The notes beneath the pieces are model-generated. The model did no database searches. It was not told where the DNA came from and was given only the letters and a program-made list of their open reading frames with translations. From Frankia sp. (GTDB lineage: Bacteria; Actinomycetota; Actinomycetes; Frankiales; Frankiaceae), in assembly GCA_019689615.1 (NCBI GenBank), contig JADGHD010000002.1:1-35978 (forward strand): 35,978 nt of DNA. Reading direction: 5' to 3'. This document shows, in pieces, positions 8,073-12,820 of the stretch; within the stretch, counting starts at the first letter, position 1; every line of letters starts with the position of its first letter. Both the position numbers and the translations under genes were made by a program.

Positions 8073-10520
8073 TCAGAGCAGCCGGGCGCGGATCATCACC
8101 CCGCACACGGCGGCGGACGGGGCCATCGGCAGCCAGGCGGTGAGCAGCCGGTAGCCGAGCACCGCGGCGATCGCCGTCGTCGTCGCCGCCCCGGCGGCCC
8201 CGGTGAGCAGGGCGGTCAGCGCGGCGTCGAGCGAGCCGAAGCCGCCGGGTGACGGGATCAGGGCGGCGGCCGCGCTCGCGACCAGGTAGATCACGACGAC
8301 CTGCAGCGGGTCGAACCGGGCGTTCAGCGCGGCCATCACCGCGCACAGGCAGGCGGCGTGCAGCAGCGGGATCGCCGCCGACCCGCCCCACAGCAGCGCG
8401 AACCGGCTGCGGCTGCCGGCGCCGGTGAGCAGCCTGCGCTGGCTGACGATGTGCCGCGCCGCGGTGCGGGCGAGCCGCCGCCCGGCCGGCACGACCGCGG
8501 CGAGCAGCGCCATCAGCCCCAGCCCCGCCGCGACCAGCGGCAGCACGCTGGTCATCTGCTCGGCGGCACCCCGCGGCAGCGGCGCGTGGCCGGCGGCGAT
8601 CAGCACCACCAGCACGAGCGCGTGCGGGATCATGCCGACGGTTGCGTTCACCGCCGTCGAGGCCACCGCGTCCGCCATCGGCAGGCCGCTGCGGCGCAGG
8701 TAGCGTGCCTGGACCGCGGCGATGCCGACGCCGGCCGGAAGCACCTGGTTGGGCAGGATGCCCGCCACCTGGACCGCGATCAGCTGGCCGAACGGCAGCC
8801 GCCTGGTCACCGAGCCCTTGAGGCTCGCGGCCGCGGCGACATAGGTCATGGCCGCGGCGGCGATTGCCAGCAGGGTCCAGCCGACCTCCGCCCGCCGGCA
8901 CGCCCGGAACGCGGCCAGCAGCTGGTCCTGGTGGGTGAGCAGCCAGAACAGCGCCCCCATCGGCGCGATCACGCTGAACGCGGTCACCCAGCGCTTGGAC
9001 CGGCTTGGCCGCGCCGATACCTGGGCCTCGCCGGCCGGCTCGGCCGCCACCGCCGCCAGCTGCTCGGCGGCCGCTGTCCCGGCGACCTCCGTCACCTCGG
9101 CCGCGGCAGGCGCTGGCTTCTCGCCGGCATCCGAGACGGTCATCACCATGCCCTGGTCCGCGCGGCCCGTGGACGCGTGCCCGGTGGGGACGCGCTCGGT
9201 CGAGGTGAACTCCGTGGGCACGCGCTGCGCACCAGTCTGCCGCGCCGGTAGCTCGAACCCGGCCTCGACAGCGCCCGTGCCCGAGTCGTCCGGGCTGCCC
9301 GAGCCGGCCGGGCTGACCGGGCTGGCCGGGCTGGCCGGGTTTTCCACCCCGTCCGGCCATGGCTCGCCGCGCTGGCGCGGCACGCTGGCCCACGGGGTGT
9401 CGCCCAGGTAGGCCGCCAGCCGGGAGCCGAGGTGCGCCCAGGTCCACGCCGTGCGCATCCAGGCCCGGCCGGCCGCCCCCATCCGCCGCGCCAGGTCCGG
9501 GTCGGCGAGCAGGCCGGCCACGGCCGCGGCCACGGCGGTGGTGTCCCGCCCGTCCACGACGAGGCCGGTCTGCCCGGGCAGGACGACCTCGGGCGCGCCG
9601 CCGGCCGCTCCGGTGATCACCGGCAGGCCAGCGGCGGCCGCCTCCAGCGAGGACAGCCCCAGTCCCTCGAGGTCAAGGCCGAACGCCCGCGGCCGGGACG
9701 GCATCGCGAACACGTCCGCGGCGTCAAGGTAGGCGGGCAGCTCGTCGTCGGGGACGGCGCCGGTGAAGCAGACGCGGTCGGCCACCCCGGTCGCGGCGGC
9801 CAGCCGGCGCAGCCGGTTCGCCTCCGGCCCGTGCCCGACGATCAGCAACAGGGCGTCCGGGTGCTCGCGCAGCACCAGCGGCCACGCCTTGATCAGTACG
9901 TCCTGGCCCTTGCGGGTCACCAGCCGGGCGTGGCAGACCACGACCGGCCGGCCGGCCCAGCCGTGCCGGCGGCGGATCTCCTCGCCACCGGCTCCCGGGT
10001 GGAAGCGGTCGACGTCGACCCCGCCGGTCAGCCGCTCGAACCGGGTTCCGCTCGGCGCGACGACCCGCAGCCGGCGCAGCGTCACGTCGGTCAGGTAGGT
10101 AACCACGTCAGCGCGCCTGGCCATGCCCCGCACCAGCGAGTAGCCGACGGGCAGGTACGACCAGCCGAGCTCGTGCCCGTGGCTGGAGGACACCACCCAG
10201 TCGACGCCGGCCCGGCGCAGCGCCGGCGCGACGAGGCCACGCGGGGTCGCCGCCGGGAACCAGGCCGCCTCGATGCCCTCGGCGCGGGCGATCGCGGCCA
10301 GCGCTCGGCCGGCGCCCGCGTGGCGCACCCGGGCAGCCGGATGACGGATGATCTCGAACGGGGCGTCGGCGTCGAGCTTGGCGGCCTTCGGGTGCGGCGG
10401 CGCGACGACCAGTACCCGGTCGCGGGGCAGCGTCGCCGCGAAGTTGTAGGCAAAGGTCTGGATTCCGCCCATTACCGGGGGGAACTTGTCCGCAACGACC
10501 AACGTGCGGGGCGTGGTCAC
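8073..10520 (-). CDS. PimB'-like GT4 mannosyltransferase fused to a YbhN/UPF0104-type membrane domain
   Basis: One 815-aa reading frame joins two normally separate proteins. Residues 1 to about 370 are a GT-B glycosyltransferase close to mycobacterial PimB' (phosphatidylinositol mannoside synthesis): KFPPVMGGIQTFAYNFAATL, SSHGHELGWSYLPV, LTGGVDVDRFHPG, ARLVTRKGQD, and the EGLGLSSLEAAAAGLP nucleotide-sugar motif. Residues 372-505 form a low-complexity Ala/Pro/Ser/Thr linker. Residues about 508-815 contain some seven hydrophobic helices of the LPG-synthase-TM/UPF0104 (YbhN) family, ending with IPSPGGFGSLDAALTALL. The GTG at 10520 has GGGAGG 7 nt upstream. I see no stop or strong internal ribosome site, though in-frame ATGs (MVMTVSDAGE) in the linker could start a second product. 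Likely role: mannosylation of an inner-membrane lipid coupled to its transport or modification. Confidence 0.88.
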   Translation of the reverse strand: MTTPRTLVVADKFPPVMGGIQTFAYNFAATLPRDRVLVVAPPHPKAAKLDADAPFEIIRHPAARVRHAGAGRALAAIARAEGIEAAWFPAATPRGLVAPALRRAGVDWVVSSSHGHELGWSYLPVGYSLVRGMARRADVVTYLTDVTLRRLRVVAPSGTRFERLTGGVDVDRFHPGAGGEEIRRRHGWAGRPVVVCHARLVTRKGQDVLIKAWPLVLREHPDALLLIVGHGPEANRLRRLAAATGVADRVCFTGAVPDDELPAYLDAADVFAMPSRPRAFGLDLEGLGLSSLEAAAAGLPVITGAAGGAPEVVLPGQTGLVVDGRDTTAVAAAVAGLLADPDLARRMGAAGRAWMRTAWTWAHLGSRLAAYLGDTPWASVPRQRGEPWPDGVENPASPASPVSPAGSGSPDDSGTGAVEAGFELPARQTGAQRVPTEFTSTERVPTGHASTGRADQGMVMTVSDAGEKPAPAAAEVTEVAGTAAAEQLAAVAAEPAGEAQVSARPSRSKRWVTAFSVIAPMGALFWLLTHQDQLLAAFRACRRAEVGWTLLAIAAAAMTYVAAAASLKGSVTRRLPFGQLIAVQVAGILPNQVLPAGVGIAAVQARYLRRSGLPMADAVASTAVNATVGMIPHALVLVVLIAAGHAPLPRGAAEQMTSVLPLVAAGLGLMALLAAVVPAGRRLARTAARHIVSQRRLLTGAGSRSRFALLWGGSAAIPLLHAACLCAVMAALNARFDPLQVVVIYLVASAAAALIPSPGGFGSLDAALTALLTGAAGAATTTAIAAVLGYRLLTAWLPMAPSAAVCGVMIRARLL
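9308..9343. repeat. 9-bp tandem repeat in the fusion linker
   Basis: Three near-perfect copies of ccgggctg(a/g) plus a degenerate fourth (ccgggtttt). On the coding strand they give the Pro-Ala-Ser repeats PASPASPVSP of the linker between the glycosyltransferase and membrane domains. This is probably slippage-driven length variation in an unstructured segment. Confidence 0.6.
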
Positions 10521-10893
10521 GTCGAAGCCTCCCGGCGGACGACGACGTGTCCGCGCTGACGATGAGCTCGATGGGACAGGAGTGCCGCCTTCCCGAAGCT
10601 GCTGTAGGGACATACCGGAAAAGCCCGGGCAGAACAAGACGCCACGCTGACGCCCGCGGCCGCCCTGGCCACACCCTACGAAGGACGGTGACCCGTCCGG
10701 ACAGGACCCCGTCGCCGACGGGCCACCAGCCGACGGATCGACTATTGTCTAGACAAATTCTCACGGACGGTGGTCGCGAGCGGCCCGAGAACGGCACCCG
10801 CCGCCGCTGGCACAGCCGGGGCAGGGAGCCCGGCGTCATGGCCTGTTTCATGATCGGCGGGACCCGGGCGTGACGGCCGCGGACCGACGTCGG
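10521..10893. other. Intergenic region without a credible gene
   Basis: About 370 bp upstream of the glycosyltransferase fusion. The short ORFs here (for example 10547-10873) are Arg-rich with no domain and no ribosome site, and I reject them. The notable item is the palindrome TTGTCTAGACAA at 10745-10756, listed separately. The local AT-rich patch around it (actattgtctagacaaattc) stands out in otherwise very GC-rich DNA, so a promoter is likely nearby. Confidence 0.5.
10745..10756. promoter_or_regulatory. DasR/HutC-like GntR operator candidate
   Basis: The perfect 12-bp palindrome TTGTCTAGACAA fits the HutC-subfamily GntR consensus GT-n-TA-n-AC and differs from the Streptomyces DasR site core TGGTCTAGACCA at two symmetric positions. 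It lies about 225 bp upstream of the glycosyltransferase fusion start, in an AT-rich patch. No GntR gene is present in the window, so the regulator would act from elsewhere. The identification rests on the motif alone. Confidence 0.5.
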
Positions 10894-10908
10894 TCAGGCC
10901 CGAATGGT

Positions 10909-10939
10909 GGAGCCCGGGGAATACCCATCCCCGGGCTCC
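10909..10939 (-). terminator. Strong GC hairpin downstream of the tRNA-like RNAs
   Basis: A perfect 12-bp stem, GGAGCCCGGGGA / TCCCCGGGCTCC, closes a 7-nt loop. It has no T-tract, as is common for actinobacterial terminators. It lies 3' of the second permuted tRNA-like unit on the minus strand and probably ends that transcript; the stem is symmetric, so it could act in either direction. Confidence 0.7.
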
Positions 10940-10960
10940 GAAGGGTGGCCATGTTGCGCA

Positions 10961-11092
10961 CGCCAGCGTGCTGATAGGGCGGTCGGCAGTTGAGGGAGCC
11001 GCGCTCTTCCTATTGAGCTAGGGGCGCACGTGGAGCGCCCCACGGGGCTCGAACCCGCACCCTCGGCTCGGGCCGTTGGCCAGGTGCTGGCG
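10961..11092 (-). ncRNA. Circularly permuted tRNA-like RNA, unit 2
   Basis: Read 5' to 3' on the minus strand the core (11068 to 10997) is: AGCCG (anticodon stem 3' strand), AGGGT (variable loop), GCGGG-TTCGAGC-CCCGT (T-arm), GGGGCGC (acceptor 3'), TCCACGT (7-nt cap holding TCCA), GCGCCCC (acceptor 5'), TA (positions 8-9), GCTC-AATAGGAA-GAGC (D-arm with GG), G (position 26), CGGCT (anticodon stem 5' strand). Every tRNA part is canonical in length and pairing, but the 3' half precedes the 5' half. Outside the core, GCCG/CGGC and a 7-bp CGCCAGC/GCTGGCG pairing could extend the anticodon stem and define the outer limits given here. After CGGCT the sequence is CCCTCAA, which lacks the U33 expected in a decoding loop. 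It could be a permuted tRNA gene or a tRNA-mimic RNA. Confidence 0.65.
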
Positions 11093-11121
11093 ATATGGCC
11101 GGGTATTGAGTTGTGGAGCGA

Positions 11122-11238
11122 GAGACTCAGACTCAGCCCGGCTGCCTCTTCCAGTTGGGCTACCCCGGCGCGTCGAGCCGGGAGGGGGACTCGAACCCCC
11201 ACTGTCACCAGGGCCTTGTCAGCGTGAGTTTCAGTCTC
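11122..11238 (-). ncRNA. Circularly permuted tRNA-like RNA, unit 1
   Basis: Minus-strand order: a leader helix strand (11238-11225), an internal loop, CTGGT (anticodon stem 3'), GACAGT (variable), GGGGG-TTCGAGT-CCCCC (T-arm), TCCCGGC (acceptor 3'), TCGACGC (7-nt cap), GCCGGGG (acceptor 5'), TA, GCCC-AACTGGAAG-AGGC (D-arm with a C-A closing mismatch and GG in the loop), A, GCCGG (anticodon stem 5'), GC, then the trailer helix strand (11135-11122). The acceptor pairs 6/7 by Watson-Crick plus one G-U. The anticodon stem is weaker, with two G-U pairs. Leader GAGACTGAAACTCA and trailer TGAGTCTGAGTCTC form 13 of 14 pairs, extending the anticodon stem through an asymmetric loop. The layout and cap match unit 2, with different stem sequences. 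Confidence 0.6.
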
Positions 11239-11244
11239 AGCTTT

Positions 11245-11262
11245 CGCGCCCGGTGGGGCGCG
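11245..11262 (-). terminator. Hairpin between DUF7873 and the tRNA-like RNAs
   Basis: CGCGCCC-CACC-GGGCGCG is a perfect 7-bp stem with a 4-nt loop, about 100 nt after the DUF7873 stop and just before the leader helix of unit 1. It may end the protein-coding mRNA or mark the 5' boundary of the RNA unit. Confidence 0.5.
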
Positions 11263-11315
11263 CCCGCCGCTCCAGACGGGAGCTCACAGGGCCGCTGTCC
11301 GACGGGTGGACGGCT

Positions 11316-11375
11316 CAGCGGCCGAGGATTCAGCGACCGAGGATTCGGCGACCGAGGATTCAGCGGCCGAAGATG
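11316..11375 (-). repeat. 15-bp tandem repeat (four copies) derived from the DUF7873 3' end
   Basis: On the plus strand the copies are cagcggccgaggatt, cagcgaccgaggatt, cggcgaccgaggatt and cagcggccgaagatg. The last copy contains the final codons and stop of the DUF7873 gene (Ile-Phe-Gly-Arg-stop), and the other three lie just beyond the stop. The 3' end of the gene has thus been tandemly duplicated into its own untranslated region. Confidence 0.85.
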
Positions 11376-12094
11376 TGGTCGAACACCACCTTACCCGCGG
11401 TCTGGTCGGTGACCTCGTACTGGTTCGCGGCCTCGCGGGCGACCTTGACCGCGTCCGCGAGCGCGACCACACGGTCGATGATCTGCTTGCGGCGGTCGGC
11501 CGGGAGCGCGCCGGAGAACTTGACCGTCGACCAGTCACCGACCGGCTCGTCGACCGTGAACACCTCCGTCTGCGCCGGGTGGTGCTCGGTCGCCTCGTAC
11601 TTGACCAGCACCTTCGGCACCTTGCGCGACCGGACCGTTCGGGTCGTCGGGGTGCGGTGCACGCCGGCCGCCGGGTCCCAGGACCAGTCCTCGGCCGGGT
11701 CGAGCACGGGCAGCCTCGTGACGAACGTGTGCAGCTCGGCCAGCTGCTTCTCGAGGAACAGCAGGTAGGCGACGGGAACGTCACGCAGCAGCGTCTCGCC
11801 GTCCACCACCACGTCGGCCTTGGCCGAGCAGTTGGCGGTGTCCTTGGTGAGGACCACGTCGAACAGCCGGACGAGCGAGGAGGCCACGTCGTTCAGCACT
11901 TCCTCGACCCGGACCTGGACCTTCGTGCCCTCCGGGGGAAGCTGGTCGCCCTCCTCGTCCCGCGGCTGGTAGGTGCGGGAGATACCGGAGAGCAGCGCCT
12001 CCTTCTGCACCAGCTGGGAGAGCTCGGCGAACTCGCGCGCGGCGCGCGCCTTCACACCCTTCTCGATCGCGATGATCTGGTTGAGCTTGGTCAC
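11360..12094 (-). CDS. DUF7873 family protein
   Basis: A 244-aa protein beginning VTKLNQIIAIEKGVKARAAREF, which I recognise as the family now called DUF7873; no function is established to my knowledge. It looks soluble: no signal peptide or membrane helix, a helical N-terminus, then mixed beta-rich stretches (TKVQVRVEEVLNDVASSLVRLFDVVLTKD, KVPKVLVKYEATEHHPAQTEVF) and a helical C-terminus (ADRRKQIIDRVVALADAVKVAREAANQYE). GTG 12094 is chosen because a gaagg site lies 7-8 nt upstream and family members start with this sequence; the track extension to 12340 is Arg/Ser-rich and out of character. The two permuted tRNA-like RNAs lie downstream on the same strand, and a TerB-family gene lies upstream. 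An RNA-related role is speculative, based on position only. Confidence 0.85.
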   Translation of the reverse strand: MTKLNQIIAIEKGVKARAAREFAELSQLVQKEALLSGISRTYQPRDEEGDQLPPEGTKVQVRVEEVLNDVASSLVRLFDVVLTKDTANCSAKADVVVDGETLLRDVPVAYLLFLEKQLAELHTFVTRLPVLDPAEDWSWDPAAGVHRTPTTRTVRSRKVPKVLVKYEATEHHPAQTEVFTVDEPVGDWSTVKFSGALPADRRKQIIDRVVALADAVKVAREAANQYEVTDQTAGKVVFDHIFGR

Positions 12095-12236
12095 GGCACT
12101 GCCTTCGTCGCAGTTGATCAGTAGATGCGACGACCTTACCCATTCGCGACAATCGGGGCGAGTCAATTTCCCTGTCAGCAGGCGGACAGCAGACCGGCCC
12201 CGGACGGCCCGGCGGCAGCGCCCGACCGGACCACCG

Positions 12237-12692
12237 TCAGAGCTCGAACTCCTCCGGCGAGATGCCGACGGCGAAACACGCCTCGCGGACGACCGCCTGC
12301 TCGGACTTGTCGAAGGTGCCGTCGGCGCCGCCGATGACAATGCCGATCTGGATGACCGCGCGGGCCTCGGTCGGCTTCTTCTTGACCTTGCCGATCTCCT
12401 GGAGGACCTCGACCTTGCCGAACGCGAAGTCCCGCTGCAGCCGGGAGAGGTAGTCGTCGAACCGGCGCTGCAGGTCGGCCGCGGGGAAGTTGGCGAGCAC
12501 CGGGTTGGAGGTGATCAGCGAGGCGACCCGCTGGCGCTCCGCCGGGTCGATGACCCCGTCCGCGGCGGCGACGAGCGCGCACATCGCCATGCTGGCGTCC
12601 CGGAAGGCCCCGCTCTTGAGCTCGTTCTTCTTCGCGACGAGCTGGTTCTGCATGGACTGTGCCGACTGGCGGAACTGGTTCCAGATCGCCAT
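12237..12692 (-). CDS. TerB-family (tellurite-resistance-type) protein
   Basis: A 151-aa soluble protein with the TerB fold signature: GAFRDASMAMCALVAAADGVIDPAERQRVASLI followed by the second acidic repeat IGIVIGGADGTFDKSEQAVVREACFAVGI. The paired acidic motifs (AADGVID and GADGTFD) are the presumed metal-binding loops of the family. TerB proteins are tied to tellurite and general membrane or stress responses, but their chemistry is unresolved. ATG 12692 has AAGGAGG close upstream, a strong start. No other ter genes (terC, terD, terZ) are in the window. It lies about 140 nt before the DUF7873 start on the same strand and may share a transcript with it. Confidence 0.92.
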   Translation of the reverse strand: MAIWNQFRQSAQSMQNQLVAKKNELKSGAFRDASMAMCALVAAADGVIDPAERQRVASLITSNPVLANFPAADLQRRFDDYLSRLQRDFAFGKVEVLQEIGKVKKKPTEARAVIQIGIVIGGADGTFDKSEQAVVREACFAVGISPEEFEL

Positions 12693-12820
12693 GACCTGCC
12701 TCCTTCGCCCGGCCGCGCAACGACTCGACTCGGACGGTGAACGTACGGCGGCCGGCGCGCGATCCCGGGCAGCCGCCGACGGCGGCGCGTCGCACCGCGG
12801 GCCGCCGTCAGCCGCAGGGC

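Noticed and set aside
10547-10873. 108-aa ORF
   Set aside because: No ribosome site or domain; composition of random high-GC frame; spans the palindrome.
11028-11169. A conventional tRNA running from the GCCGGGG half to the GGGGCGCTCCA half
   Set aside because: Its acceptor strands cannot pair and no anticodon arm or normal length fits; only the permuted reading gives consistent stems.
10894-11227. Small ORFs with GVRVPLP, GAGSSPVG, GLEPAP and GTRTPT
   Set aside because: These peptides are the well-known translation artefacts of tRNA T-loops and their complements; the region is RNA, not protein.
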